Notes: a model not told the origin generated them from the sequence alone. Shown: positions 27,574 through 39,096, counted from the stretch's first letter. The stretch is 64,000 nt of DNA from CAWATG01 sp963785035 (GCA_963785035.1 CAWATG010000004.1:558001-622000); one strand, 5' to 3'. Translations and numbers: made by a program.

Positions 27574-28937
27574 GTGAGAACAGCGGCCGCCCAGCCAGAG
27601 GAACGGTTGACGCGGCGACGGTGGTCGACAGTGATCGCCAATGTCGGCGTTCTCGGCGCATTTGGCGCCCTGATCGTCGGTGGGCATGTTCTCGTGCAGC
27701 CGCTCGTCGCAACCGGACGAATCAAGATCCCGTATCCACCACTGGACGGTCGACTGGATTGGCGTCCGGCACGCCAGCTTGCTTTCGCCGTGATCACTGC
27801 CGGTGTGGTCGCGGTCTGGGGGCCTCGGTGGGCTCGCCGCCTTTCGTGGCGCCATATGTTGGTTGCAAGCGTGGTTGCTGCGGGATTGTGGGCGGTTGCG
27901 CTCGCGGCGCTCGATGGCACGGCCGGTCTGGTCGGCTCTGTCCGCCTACGAACGGAATACTGGGGCGCCGCAACGACCATCGACGCGCCTTTCAGCTTTC
28001 TCGATGGCTTTGTTGCGAACATCCGTGCCTATCCCGTTCATGTACAGGGCCATCCACCGGGATACGTGTTGCTGCTGTGGGCACTCCATCGTCTGGGCAT
28101 GACTGCGGCCGGTGTCGCCACGACACAGATTCTCGGCGGGGCGTTCGGCGTGGCGGCGGTATTAGTCGCCGTGCGTGAAGTGGCAGGCGAGGATCGTGCC
28201 CGGGATGCCGCGCCATTCCTTGTCCTTGCGCCGGTTGCGATCTGGGTCGCGACAAGTGCAGACGCCTTCTACGCGGGAGTGAGCGCGTGGGCCGTTGCGT
28301 TGGTGATCCTTGCCACGGGCAGCGTCGGCAGGCGCGTGGACCTGTATGCCATATTTGGTGGGGCCCTACTAGGTATCGCCTTCTTCTTTTCCTACGGTCT
28401 TGTCCTTATCGCACTGATTCCGTTCTGTGTGGCGTGGCGGCGCCGCAGATTTCGTCCGATTGTCATCGCCGCTCTCGGCGTCGGCGGAGTTGCCGTGGCA
28501 TTTGCGGCTTCTGGCTTTTGGTGGTTTTCGGGGCTCATGGCGACCCGGGAACGGTATTTCGCGGGGGTGGCCTCACGTCGCCCATACCCGCGTTTTCTGG
28601 TCATGAACCTTGCTAGCCTTTGCCATCACATTGGGGCCTGCGCATGCGGTCGCACTTGTGCGGCTGCGAGACCGGGGACTTTGGACCCTCGTGGGTGGCG
28701 CCCTGCTCGTGGTCGTAGGCGCGAACATCTCGGGGATGTCCAAGGGCGAGGTAGAACGAATCTGGTTGCCGTTCGCGCTCGTGGGTCCTGCCTGCAGGAG
28801 CCGTGTTGGCGACGCGACTTGGAACAGCCGGCGACGTACCCCGAGCCCCACCTGTTTGGAGCAACACAACGCGATGGTTGCTCCTGCAAGGAGTGTTCAC
28901 CATCGTTGTGCAGGCCATGGTGTGGTCGCCATGGTGA
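27574..28937 (+). CDS. Polytopic membrane glycosyltransferase-like protein (GT-C fold), two frameshifts
   Basis: About 454 aa with roughly ten hydrophobic segments. The extracytoplasmic loop after TM1-2 has FVANIRAYPVHVQGHPPGYV, where HVQGHPPG resembles acidic/His loops of mannosyltransferase-like GT-C enzymes. Frame changes fall near 28605 (NLAS to LAFAITLGPAHAV) and 28790 (LPFAL to WVLPAGAVLATR), each one extra base. The repaired reading ends VFTIVVQAMVWSPW at 28937, overlapping the epimerase start. GTG 27574 is the start. It likely builds a lipid-linked sugar with the cluster's glycosyltransferases; inferred. Confidence 0.75.
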
Positions 28938-30027
28938 TCCTCGTAACGGGTGGCGCCGGATTCATTGGTTCGTTCGTCGTCGACGCGCTCGTTGATTTGG
29001 GGCACGAAGTGCGTGTAGTCGATGCCCTGCATCCATCGGCACATGTTGGGATTCCCGTGACGGTCAATCCCGACGCCGATTACCGATGGGGCGACTTGGC
29101 CGATCTCGACGTCGCACGTGACGCCGTGTCCGGTGTCAGCGCGGTCTGCCATCAGGCATCGATGGTCGGTCTCGGCGTCGACTTCGGCGACGTGAGGAAC
29201 TACGTGCATCACAATGACCTTGCGACGGCGTCCCTGCTGCAGGCATTGCACGAAGCCGGTTACCGGTCTCGGGTGGTGTTGGCGAGCAGCATGGTGGTGT
29301 ACGGCGAAGGCGGCTATGTGTGTACGGTCCATGGTCCGGTGAGGCCGGAGCCCCGGCGTGTCGGGGCTCTGGAGCGTGGGGAGTTCGAGCCTGAGTGTCC
29401 CCTGTGCGCGAGGGCGGTCGAGGCCATCGCAATCACCGAATCCGATGTGCTCGATCCGCGTAATGTTTACGCCGCAACGAAGGTCCAACAGGAGTATCTG
29501 TGCTCGAGTTGGGCTCGCGAACATGATGCATCGGTCATCGTGTTGCGCTATCACAACGTCTACGGTCCCCGTATGCCGACGCGACACGCCGTACGCGGGC
29601 GTTGCCGCGATCTTCCGAAGTTCCCTCGAGAGCGGGAATTCACCCCAGGTCTTCGAAGACGGCGGTCAAAGGCGTGATTTCATCCATGTGCATGACATTG
29701 CCCGGGCAAACGTCATGGCGCTTACCGCTCCGGCGGAGATCTCCGGGGCGTTCAACATAGCGACGGGTACGCCACACACTGTTGGTGAAATGGCGGCGGC
29801 TTTGGCACGCGCAACGTCGCGTGGGCCGTGCCAGGCCACCATCGAACCCGAGGTGACGGGCGTGTTCCGAATCGGCGATGTGCGCCACGTCTTCGCCAGC
29901 CCGGCCGCTGCGAAGAAGACGCTGGGCTTCGTCGCCGCGGATTGGCTTCGTAGAGGGCATGGCGGACTTTGCAAGCGCCGCGTTACGTGACCGATCGGGC
30001 CGCGACGGATCCGGGCAGGCGTACTGA
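28931..30027 (+). CDS. NAD-dependent sugar epimerase/dehydratase with a Cys/His insertion, two frameshifts
   Basis: About 364 aa extended SDR. ILVTGGAGFIGSFVVDAL binds NAD, VLASSMVVYGEGG gives the catalytic Ser/Thr region and NVYAATKVQQEYL the Tyr/Lys. Between them is an insertion with YVCTVHG and, about 20 residues on, EPECPLCARA: a C-x2-H ... C-x2-C pattern like a zinc ribbon. Frame changes near 29590 (MP to RDTPYAGVAAIF) and 29950 (WLR to EGMADFASAAL), each one extra base; length is two over a multiple of three. Start ATG 28931 overlaps the upstream gene. Confidence 0.8.
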
Positions 30028-30036
30028 TGGCCGAGC

Positions 30037-30615
30037 GTGACCTCCGACGTTGCCAGCGATGCCAGCCTGCTTGTGGGGATCGCTCGCTTTCGGCCCGAAG
30101 CGCTGGCTGAGGTGTATCGCCGGCATTCGTCTGGCGCTTTCGGCCTCGCAGTCAGAATCCTGAACGATCATACGCTTGCCGAAGAGGTGGTGCAGGAGGT
30201 CTTCGTGCGGTTGTGGAGTGATCCCGAACGCGTCGATCTCGCACGCGGGACGCTCCGAGTGTTTCTCTTGACCGCTGTTCGTAGTCGGTCCCTGGATGCG
30301 TTGCGTGCCGAATCGGCGCGGCGAGGGCGTGAGTCACGGCTGGAAGGGCTGTCCTCGCAACGGGCGTACGACCTCGAACGCGAAGTGTGGGAACTCACTG
30401 TTGCCGATCACGTCCGTCGGGCCATCGCGGCGCTGTCCGATGACGAGCGCGACGCGATCGAGCTCGCCTACTTCGCTGGGCACAGCTATCGAGAGGTTGC
30501 CTCCCTGCTCGAAGAGCCGGAGGGAACTGTGAAGAGTCGTATCCGATCCGGTATGCGTCGTATGAGGGCAACGCTGGTCGCCTCAGGGATTGAGGAATCA
30601 TGGACAGAGAGTTGA
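30037..30615 (+). CDS. ECF RNA polymerase sigma factor, SigK-like
   Basis: 192 aa. Sigma region 2 at residues about 15-85 (LAEVYRRHSSGAFGLAVRIL, AEEVVQEVFVRLW) recognises the -10; region 4 at about 130-185 (ALSDDERDAIELAYFAGHSY, EEPEGTVKSRIRSGMRRMR) recognises the -35. GTG 30037 is the only start consistent with the domain. The 3' end overlaps a RskA-type anti-sigma gene by 16 bp, so the pair is co-translated and presumably regulated by membrane-proteolysis release. Confidence 0.92.
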   Translation: MTSDVASDASLLVGIARFRPEALAEVYRRHSSGAFGLAVRILNDHTLAEEVVQEVFVRLWSDPERVDLARGTLRVFLLTAVRSRSLDALRAESARRGRESRLEGLSSQRAYDLEREVWELTVADHVRRAIAALSDDERDAIELAYFAGHSYREVASLLEEPEGTVKSRIRSGMRRMRATLVASGIEESWTES

Positions 30616-31403
30616 GTCGCGACGAACTCGATGAGCTCCTTCCCATCTTCGCGTTGGATGCACTGGATGAAGACGAGCGGGTCCAGGTGGAGCGTTATGT
30701 GGAGCGCGACAGCGTGGCGCGTGCCGAGGTCGATTCGTTTCGCGAGATGTTGGCGTTGCTGGCCTATCCAGGCCAGGCCGCGCCGGAGTCGTTACGGCGA
30801 GGGCTCGAAGAGGCCGTGGGTGCTTCGATGGCCGCACCGGTCCCGATGCCCGCTATGCCCCTACTAGGGCCGACTGTTGGGCAAACGCGGAATGGGGGGC
30901 GCGGTCGGCGACAACGTCGTAGCGGTGGGCATGTGCGCGCGGTGGCGAGTGCACTGGTCGGCGCTGCTGCGATCGCAGTGATCGCCGCGCTCAGCGTCGC
31001 GGTGCTGCGCCAACAGACGCGGATCGATGAGTTGGCATCGCAGATGCCGATGAGCCTCGACGTCCAAGCTGCAGTTGCTGCGGCCTCGCCCACAGCGCAT
31101 CACATCGTGCTGATGACAGCGGACAAGACGCGCGGCGCGGAGATCGTGATGCTTCCAGACGGCTCGGGATACTTCATGCACGACGACCTGCCGCGCCTGT
31201 CGAAGGAGAAGACCTATCAGCTCTGGGCGAAGACCGGCACGAGCAGAAAGTACGCGATGGTCTCGCTCGGCGTCCTGGGTGCGGATCCGAAGTTGTCTGC
31301 CTTCCAGGTGACCGCTCCGGTGATGGGTTTCGTCGTAACCGAGGAATCGCGAACGGGTGCGGGCAGGCCTTCTTCGCCTTTGCTCGCCGCGGACGTCACG
31401 TAA
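30600..31403 (+). CDS. RskA-type anti-sigma factor
   Basis: 267 aa. The N-terminal cytoplasmic part (DELLPIFALDALDEDERVQV) matches the anti-sigma-K family and holds no zinc-binding HxxxCxxC. One TM helix lies around residues 115-137 (ASALVGAAAIAVIAALSVAV). The C-terminal extracytoplasmic RskA domain has HHIVLMTADKTRGAE, LPRLSKEKTYQLWAK and SLGVLGADPK. It would hold the adjacent sigma factor inactive at the membrane until cleaved. It ends 25 bp before the convergent icmF gene. Confidence 0.9.
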   Translation: MDRELSRDELDELLPIFALDALDEDERVQVERYVERDSVARAEVDSFREMLALLAYPGQAAPESLRRGLEEAVGASMAAPVPMPAMPLLGPTVGQTRNGGRGRRQRRSGGHVRAVASALVGAAAIAVIAALSVAVLRQQTRIDELASQMPMSLDVQAAVAAASPTAHHIVLMTADKTRGAEIVMLPDGSGYFMHDDLPRLSKEKTYQLWAKTGTSRKYAMVSLGVLGADPKLSAFQVTAPVMGFVVTEESRTGAGRPSSPLLAADVT

Positions 31404-31428
31404 TCTCCTACCGAACCAAACGGACCGT

Positions 31429-34400
31429 TCAGGTATTGCGTCGGTAGCGTCCACCGACGGCGAACAACGCATGCGTGATCTCGCCTAGCGAACAGTGCCG
31501 GACCGTCTCCATGAGCACGGCGAACACGTTCCGGCCGTGAAGGGCCGCGTCGCAGAGTTCCTCGAGCGCGGGGTCACGCTGTGCACGGTGCGCGCCGTGG
31601 AAGGCTTCGAGCCGTTGGATCTGCTCGCGTTTCTCGTCGTCGGTCGATCGCGCCAACTCTGCGAGCGTCACCACCGGACCCTCGTCCGGACTGCGGAAGG
31701 TGTTCACACCGATGATCGCCAAGCTGCCATCGTGTTTGCGTTGCTCATAGAGCATCGACTCGTCCTGGATGCGGCCGCGCTGATAGCCGGTTTCCATCGC
31801 TCCGAGGACTCCCCCGCGTTCGGAAATTCGCTGCAGTTCGGTGAGGACTGCCTCTTCGACGAGGTCGGTCAGCTCTTCGATCACAAATGATCCCTGGAGC
31901 GGGTTCTCGTTGGTCGCAAGACCCCACTCCTGGTTGATGATCATCTGGATGGCGAGTGCCCGTCGGACGGACTCGCTGGTCGGCGTGGTGACCGCTTCGT
32001 CGTAGGCGTTCGTGTGCAGGCTGTTGCAGTTGTCGGAAATCGCGCACAACGCCTGGAGCGTCGTTCGGATGTCGTTGAAGGCCATCTCCTGGGCATGGAG
32101 TGAACGTCCAGAGGTCTGGATGTGATACTTCAACTTCTGAGATCTCGGATTCGCGCCGTAACGGTCACGCAGCGCGACAGCCCAGATCCGTCGTGCGACG
32201 CGCCCCAACACGCTGTACTCGGGGTCCATGCCGTTGGAGAAGAAGAACGACAGGTTGTGCGCGAAGTCGTCAATCTTCATGCCACGCGCGAGATAGGCCT
32301 CCACGTAGGTGAACGCGTTCGACAGCGTGAACGCGAGTTGACTGATGGGGTTCGCGCCCGCCTCGGCAATGTGATACCCCGAAATCGAGACCGAATAGAA
32401 GTTTCGAACCTCGTTCGCAACGAAGTATTCCTGAATGTCGGCCATCATCTTGAGGGAGAACTCCGTCGAGAAGATGCACGTGTTCTGGCCCTGGTCTTCC
32501 TTGAGGATGTCGGCCTGGACCGTTCCCCGCACGCTTCTCAGCGTCGTGGCGCGGAGCTCATTGGTCTCCGCCGACGATGGTTCGCGTCCGTGTGCGTTGA
32601 TGAAGCGTTCGATCTGTTGGTCGATCGCGGTGTTGAGGAACATTGCAAGCAAGGTCGGTGCAGGCCCGTTGATGGTCATCGACACCGATGTCGACGGATC
32701 GAGCAGGTCGAATCCGTCGTACAACACCTTCATGTCATCGAGGGTGGCGATGGACACACCGGAGTTGCCGACCTTGCCGAAAATGTCGGGACGCACATCG
32801 GGATCGAAGCCGTAGAGCGTCACCGAGTCGAAGGCAGTTGAGAGCCGTGTCCCAGGTTGATCGACCGCGAGTAGGTGAAAGCGTGCATTGGTCTTGCCCG
32901 GTCCACCCTCACCAGCGAACATTCGTGCAGGATCTTCACCTTCACGTCTGAACGGAAAGACGCCGGCGGTGAAGGGGAAGGAGCCGGGGAGATTCTCGGC
33001 GCGAAGCCAACGCAATAGTTCGCCATGGTCCGTGAAACGTGGGAGTGCAACCCTTGGCACCTTGGTACCGGAGAGGGACATTCGGACCAACGGCGTTCGA
33101 CGCTGGTCATGTTCACCCGGCTCAACGCGTTCATCGCCGAAATAGCTGGCGGCTGTTCGGGGCCACTCTTGCGAGCAGGGTTCGGGAATCCGACTGCATG
33201 CGAGCTTCGGCATCGTCTGCGATCGCGTCGAGCGCAGCCGTGGCTTCGAGCGTGCTCGCAGATTGCATCCGGCCTGCAAGCTCAGGACCGAGGTCTCGTG
33301 CTTGTTGCGCGGTGCGTGCCAGTCCGGCGTCGACCTCGGTCGCCGCATGGTACGCGCGGACCGTCTCGGCGATCTCTGCGAGGTATCGCTGGCGATCACC
33401 AGGCACGATCAGGCCTGTGTTCGAGGAAACGTGCTGGTTGTGGAAGCGGGACGTTCGAGACGTCCGGCAACGATCGGAAGTCCATGCGCTGGTGAGGAGC
33501 GTCTCGAGGTGCAGCGCCAAAGCGGTGACGCCGTCATCGTTGAAATGTGAGGCAACGGTACCGAACACCGGTTGCGATTCGAGCGCACTCGTGAAGTCGG
33601 CGCGGTTACGCGCCAATTGCTTGCGCACCGAACGCAGGGCATCCGCGGCGCCGCGGCGTTCGAACTTGTTGATGGCAACGACGTCGGCAAAATCGAGCAT
33701 ATCGATCTTCTCGAGTTGCGTTTCGGCGCCGAACTCGGGCGTCATCACGTAGAGCGAAACGTCGGAAAGGTCAACAATCCCGGAATCGCCCTGCCCGATT
33801 CCTGGCGTTTCGACGATGATGAGGTCGAATCCGGCAACACGGCACGCGCTGATGGCGTCGGGGAGAACGGCAGGGACTTCGGAGCCACCGGCGCGCGTGG
33901 CAAGAGATCGGAAGTAGATCTGAGGCGAATCGATTGCATTCATGCGGATGCGATCGCCGAGCAGCGCACCGCCACCGCGGCGTCTGGTGGGATCGACTGC
34001 GATGACGGCAATCCGCAACTTGTCGTGCTGATCGAGGCGGAAACGACTGATCAACTCATCGGTCAGCGACGACTTGCCCGCGCCGCCCGTCCCCGTGACG
34101 CCGAGGACGGGCGCCCGACGGGAATTGCCGAAGGATCGGACATCGCTGAGGAGGGGTTCAGGAAGTGCCCCACATTCGAGCGACGTAATGAGGTGCGCCA
34201 AGGCTCGCCGTGACCCTGCGATCACCTCATCGAGCGCCACAGGAACCGGATGTGACGGATCGACATCACATTCGGCGACCATGGTCGCGACCATCCCGGC
34301 GATGCCGAGCTGTTGGCCGTCTTCCGGTGTGAAGATCCGCGCGACGCCTGCTTCGTGAAGCTGCTCGATCTCCGAGGCGAGTATGACACCGCCCCCGCCT

Positions 34401-34687
34401 CCGTAGATGCGCACATGGCCTGCATCTTCGGCGCGGAGCCTGTTGATCAGATAGCGGAAGTATTCGTTGTGTCCACCCTGATACGACGAAATGCACACTC
34501 CTTGCGCATCCTCGTCGACAACCGCGGCGACCACCTCCTCGACGGAGCGGTTGTGTCCGAGGTGGATGACTTCTGCCCCCTGGGCTTGGAGGAGGCGGCG
34601 CATGATATTGATCGAAACGTCGTGGCCGTCGAAGAGGCTTGCTGCAGTGACGAACCGCACCGGATGGCTGGGTTGCGGGAACTCCAT
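31429..34687 (-). CDS. icmF: IcmF: fused isobutyryl-CoA mutase with G-protein chaperone domain, one frameshift
   Basis: About 1085 aa. The N-terminal B12 domain has SLFDGHDVSINIMRRLLQAQ; the MeaI GTPase domain follows with GVTGTGGAGKSSLTDEL, ETPGIGQGDSGIVDL and NKFERRGAAD; the C-terminal mutase has NLPGSFPFTAGVFPF, FAGEGGPGKTNARFH, NSVSMT-like SVSMTINGPAPT and SLHTNAYDEAVTTPT. FTAGVFPF rather than the YTRGPY of methylmalonyl-CoA mutase supports IcmF. It interconverts isobutyryl- and n-butyryl-CoA with adenosylcobalamin and GTP. The frame changes near 33170 (LLA to EWPRTAASYFGDE) with length one over a multiple of three. Confidence 0.92.
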
Positions 34688-34808
34688 ACCTTCGAGGGTA
34701 GCCCCAGCTTTTTTGGGACCAAGGCCTCTGTCGTGGGCGACCATTGTGCGCCACAGTGCCCATAGGGCCGTCCGATTGAACGGTCGAGCCGAGGAAGGGA
34801 CGCTGCCG

Positions 34809-35015
34809 ATGCGCGCCGCTGTTGGAGATCGACTGGTCATCAAGGGCCACCATGTCGGCGAGCCGGACCGGGACGCTGAGATCTTGGAAGTCCATGGTGT
34901 GGACGGTGGGCCGCCGTGGCTCGTACGGTGGGAAGAAGACGGGCACGAAGGTCTCTTCTTTCCAGGCAGCGACGCGACGGTCGAGCACTTTCCTGCGTCG
35001 AAGGGCGCCTCCTGA
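34809..35015 (+). CDS. DUF1918 domain protein
   Basis: 68 aa: MRAAVGDRLVIKGHHVGE, then DAEILEVHGVDGGPPW and VRWEEDGHEGLFFPGSDA. This is the standard single-domain DUF1918 form common in Actinomycetota, an SH3-like barrel of unknown function. The SD GAGGAAGGGA precedes the ATG. It is divergent from icmF (121 bp) and ends 3 bp before the convergent kinase gene. A DUF1918 gene beside stress genes is common. Confidence 0.9.
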   Translation: MRAAVGDRLVIKGHHVGEPDRDAEILEVHGVDGGPPWLVRWEEDGHEGLFFPGSDATVEHFPASKGAS

Positions 35016-35018
35016 GGC

Positions 35019-36471
35019 TCAGCGCAGGACGCGACGCGCAGCGGTCACAGCGTCGTCGACCAATGTCCAGGTGTTGATGGGGACTGCCGTCGGCCACGGG
35101 TCGAAGCGTTCGGACATCGCCGTGGCGATCGCTGCGGTCGCGTCCGATGGATCGTTACCAAGCGCGAGGCGCGCTGCGATCCGCTCGTGCGCGATATCGA
35201 TCGGGGTGTCACACCGGAACTCCACCAGTGAACTGTGTGTTGCGCCGGCGACTTCCCGGGCGGCGTCCCTCCAACGTGCATCGCCCCAGGATGCGTCGAG
35301 GACGACGGACTCCCCCATTCCAAGGAGGAGTCGGGCGCGGTCGAGGAGTTCCTGATAGACGCCGGCGGTCGAAGCAGCGTCGTAGAGATCTTTGCCGTAG
35401 GGATGTTCGGCGTGTTGGCCGTGGCCGATACCGGCACGATCCTTGCGAAGCTCATCGGATCGCAAGACGGTCCAGGACATCTCATCGGCGAGTCGTGTCG
35501 CGATGGTGGACTTGCCCGTACCGGGTAACCCGCCGATGAGCGTGAGCTTCACCGCCCCTCGCAGGAGATGCGTGCGTGCGATGTCGAGGAGCGGCATGAC
35601 AGCGTGGCCGGCATCATCGATCTGGTCCGCACGAAGGCACGCGACTTTCGCTCGAATCACCGCGCGCGCTGCGATGAAGTAGTCGGCAAGGCTCATTGGG
35701 AATTGTTCGCCCGCGAACTCCTGATACCACTCCAGGAAACGCGTACCGAGTGCCGGTGCGCCGAGCCGTTCGAGGTCCATGGCGAGAAACGCCACGTCAG
35801 CGACAATGTCGCCGTACCGCAAACGGTCGTCGAAATCGATGCAGTCCAAAATGCGTGGGCCGTCGTCGAGACAGAAGATGTCCTCGGCCAGGAGATCGCC
35901 GTGACCATCGCGGATCTTGTCGGGCACTCATGCGGTGTTCGAAGAGTGGCCCGCGACCGTCGAGGTAGCGATGTGCAAGCGCCACGATCTCATCGACGAG
36001 GGATGCCTCGAAGAAACGACCGGCGAATTGGTCCATCGCATCGATGCAGTCATCCCAATTTTCTCGAACTGCATCGCGCGATCCGCACGCGGTGATCGCC
36101 TCGGAGGTCTGCGCCTGGGCATGAAACGTGGCAATCCGGTGCGCCACCTCGCGGATGCATTCGCTGATGTTCTGGCCGGAACGCACCAACGTGGCGAGGC
36201 GACGACTCTCGGGCATGCGACGCATGACGACAAGATGATCGGCGGGTTGGCCGTCAATGCCGAGAACGTCGGCGACGCCGAGGTACACGTCCGGAGCAAG
36301 TCGTCGGTTCAGCTCGACCTCACGTTGACATGTCTGCAGTCGACGCTCCCGTGTCGAACAGTCGATGAAATCCATGACGACGGGCTTCTTGAGTTTGTAG
36401 ACCTGCTCTCCGACGAAGAACAGCACGGAGATATGCGTTTCACGTACCTCGGCTGCGAGTTGCTGACTCAA
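35019..36471 (-). CDS. Bifunctional APH-like / P-loop kinase protein (Rv2004c-like), one frameshift
   Basis: About 483 aa. The N-terminal 320 residues are an aminoglycoside-phosphotransferase-like fold (VYKLKKPVVMDFIDCS, GHGDLLAEDIFC for the catalytic Asp and metal site, DCIDFDDRLRYGD). The C-terminal 160 residues are an AAA_33 P-loop kinase (TLIGGLPGTGKSTIA, VVLDASWGDARWR). The frame changes near 35935 (EHRM to PDKIRDGHGD); length is one over a multiple of three. A TTG start at 36471 overlaps the ATPase stop (TTGA). The same domain order is found in mycobacterial Rv2004c, a DosR-regulon gene. Substrate unknown. Confidence 0.85.
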
Positions 36472-39096
36472 CGGTGGATCCCCAATGGTCGGGCCTGTCG
36501 TCGGCGCTTGTGTAACGCGTCGACGACGAGCACTGCTGGAGCGCACAAGAGTGCAACAGCGAGGCCGGCCGGCGGTGGTGGCGAGTGGTCCAAGAGACGC
36601 TGAAACGGACCAATGGTGATGAAACCTGCGAGCGCAACCAGTTCGACACAGACGGCGCCGATGAGCAGTTTGTTGCTCGTCCATCCGAGCTTGCCGGGGA
36701 GGCGAGTTGCGCTCCTGCATGCGAAGGCATTCGCGCACTGGCCGATCACGACCGCAGCAAATGCAGCTCCCGATGCCGAGGCAAGGTCGGTTCCCGAAGG
36801 GAATGCGTCTCCGGGTCGCCAGCCGAGAGCGAGAAAGGCTGCGAGAAAGGCGCCCATCTCGAACAGTGCCTCCGTTGGACCGAGCACGCCGAAGACGCGC
36901 CACAGAACGGCGGGGTCGATGAGATGACGACGTGTCGGCGGCTGTTGCAGCGCCCAGGAATTGGGCGCTTCGGCACCCAACGCCAATGCCGGGAGGATAT
37001 CGGTTCCAATATCGAGGAACAGGATCTGTAGCACGCCAAGCGCGAGTGGAAAGTTCCCGCCGGACAGTGCCCACACCACGAACGGTGTCAGCTCTGCGAC
37101 GTTGTCGGTGAGGTGATACGTGAGGAAACGACGAACATTCGAGTAGGTCGCGCGGCCCTGCTCGATGGCATGCACAATCGTTGCGAAATCGTCGTCGAGT
37201 AGTACGAGATCGGCGGCCTCGCGAGCAACGTCCGTTCCGGAACGCCCCATCGCGATGCCGATATCGGCGGCTTGCAACGCCGGGCCGTCGTTGACGCCGT
37301 CACCCGTCATCGCTACGACGTGTCCCCGTGCTTGTAGCGCTTTGGTGATGGCTAGTTTGGCTTCGGGGTCGAGGCGAGCAATGACGATGCCGTCGCGGTC
37401 GAGGAACGCGCCGAGGGCATGCTCGTCGGTCGGGAGTTCGATGTCCCTCGAACACCATCGATCCCGACGCCAGTCCTTCTGGGGTCAGAAGGCCCACCTC
37501 GCGCGCAATTGCTGTGGCCGTGGCCGGATGATCACCGGTCATCATCGCAACGCGGATTCCCGCTCGCCGGCAGGCGGCGATCGCGGCGGATGCGTTGGCG
37601 CGTGGAGGGTCTTCGAGTCCCAGTATCCCGAGGAGTTCGAGGTCGCGTTCGACGTCGTCGGGCTCTACGTCATCAGCGAGCTCACTTACCGGGCGGCGTG
37701 CGACTGCGAGCACCCTTAATCCGCGCTCGGTCATCGCCTCGATGGTTTCGAGCGCGTCGGCAGTGTGCGACGTGGGACGACAGCGTTGGATCAACGCATC
37801 CGGTGCGCCCTTCGCGAACAACGTGTTGTCCGCAACGACAGACATCGCGCGGCGACGCGGGTCGAACGGGAACCGATGAAGGTCCGGGTGTGCGGCGAGT
37901 TCGGTGGCACGATCGAATCCGAGACGCCGAGCGAACGTGTCGATCGCTGCCTCCATCGGGTCTCCCTGGGCGATCCACTTGCCTTCGGAGAAGGCGGCCT
38001 GACCAGTCGAGCACCGCAATGCAGCTCGACCGAGGTTCTGCACTGCGTCGATATCCGGTTGCGCAACCTCGATCGCGATGCTCGGATCGTAGCCATTGGC
38101 CTGGTAGGCGCGTCGTCCCTGCGGAATCCAGATCTCGACGACGGACATTTCATTGCGTGTGAGCGTTCCCGTCTTGTCGGTGCATATGAAGGTGGTCGAG
38201 CCGAGTGTCTCAACGGATTCGAGGCGCCGGATGAGCGCATTGCGCTCAGCCATGCGCTGCGCACCAATTGCGAGTGACAATGTCACCGTTGGCAGGAGTC
38301 CCTCGGGTACCAACGCGACGGTGACGCCGATCGCGAACACGAACCCATCGGCTGCCGGGGTGCCGATGACCAGCGCGATGGCGAAGAAGCCGATGCCGAC
38401 GCCGAGCGCGATGAAGGCGACGGTGCGCACGACACGGTCGAGTTCGAGCGCCATTGGACTGCGTGGACGCTGCGCTGTACGGGTCAACAATGCAATTGCT
38501 GCCAGACGCGTGCGCGTTCCCGTTGCCTGCACCACGGCGACGGCTTCGCCTTCGACCACGAAGGAACCGGCGAAGAGATGCGCACCGATCTCGATGGTGA
38601 TCGCTTCACTCTCGCCGGTGAGCATCGAGGTGTCGGCCGACAGTCGGGAGGCATCAACGATGAGCACGTCTGCGGTGACGCGGTCCCCCGCTTCGAGAAG
38701 TACGAGGTCCTCGGTCACGATCTCACTGGCCGGAATCTCGTGCCGTCTGCCGTCGCGCACGACGATTGCACGACGCGGAAGCAGGTCGACCAGGCGTTCA
38801 GCGGCGCGCTCGGCGCGTGTCTCCTGGGCGAAGGCAAATGCACCATTGAGGATCACCACGACGAAGATCGCGACGCCAAGTTGCGGCATGCCTGCCAGAA
38901 ATGCCAACAGTCCCGCGACCCACAACAGCAGGGCAAAGAAGTGCACCAGTTGCGCCGCAAACTTGGAGATGAGTGACGGGCCACGCGCTGACGGAAGCAC
39001 ATTTGGTCCGTCGCGTTCGAGGCGCGCCCGAGCCTCCTGAGTGCTCAAACCCTTGGGCAGTGTGACGGCGTCGATATCGGACCTCCTCGGTTCCAC
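36468..39096 (-). CDS. P-type cation ATPase, CtpF-like, one frameshift
   Basis: About 875 aa P2-type ATPase. Motifs in order: MLTGESEAI (actuator), PEGLLPTVTLSLAIGAQR (TM4), CDKTGTLTRNEM for the phosphorylated Asp, KGAPDALIQR (nucleotide domain) and MTGDGVNDGPAL (hinge), then six C-terminal TMs. The frame changes near 37447 (MVFEG to IELPTDEHAL); total length is one over a multiple of three. GTG 39096 starts MEPRRSDI. The mycobacterial parallel is CtpF (Rv1997), a DosR-regulated Ca2+ pump. A DosR-like element lies 57 bp upstream, and the kinase downstream is translationally coupled. Confidence 0.88.

Noticed and set aside
34715..34729. GGGACCAAGGCCTCT, a possible ninth copy of the island element upstream of the DUF1918 gene
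   Set aside because: The centre differs (AAGG) and it lies 80 bp from the ATG with an ordinary Shine-Dalgarno; too weak to claim.
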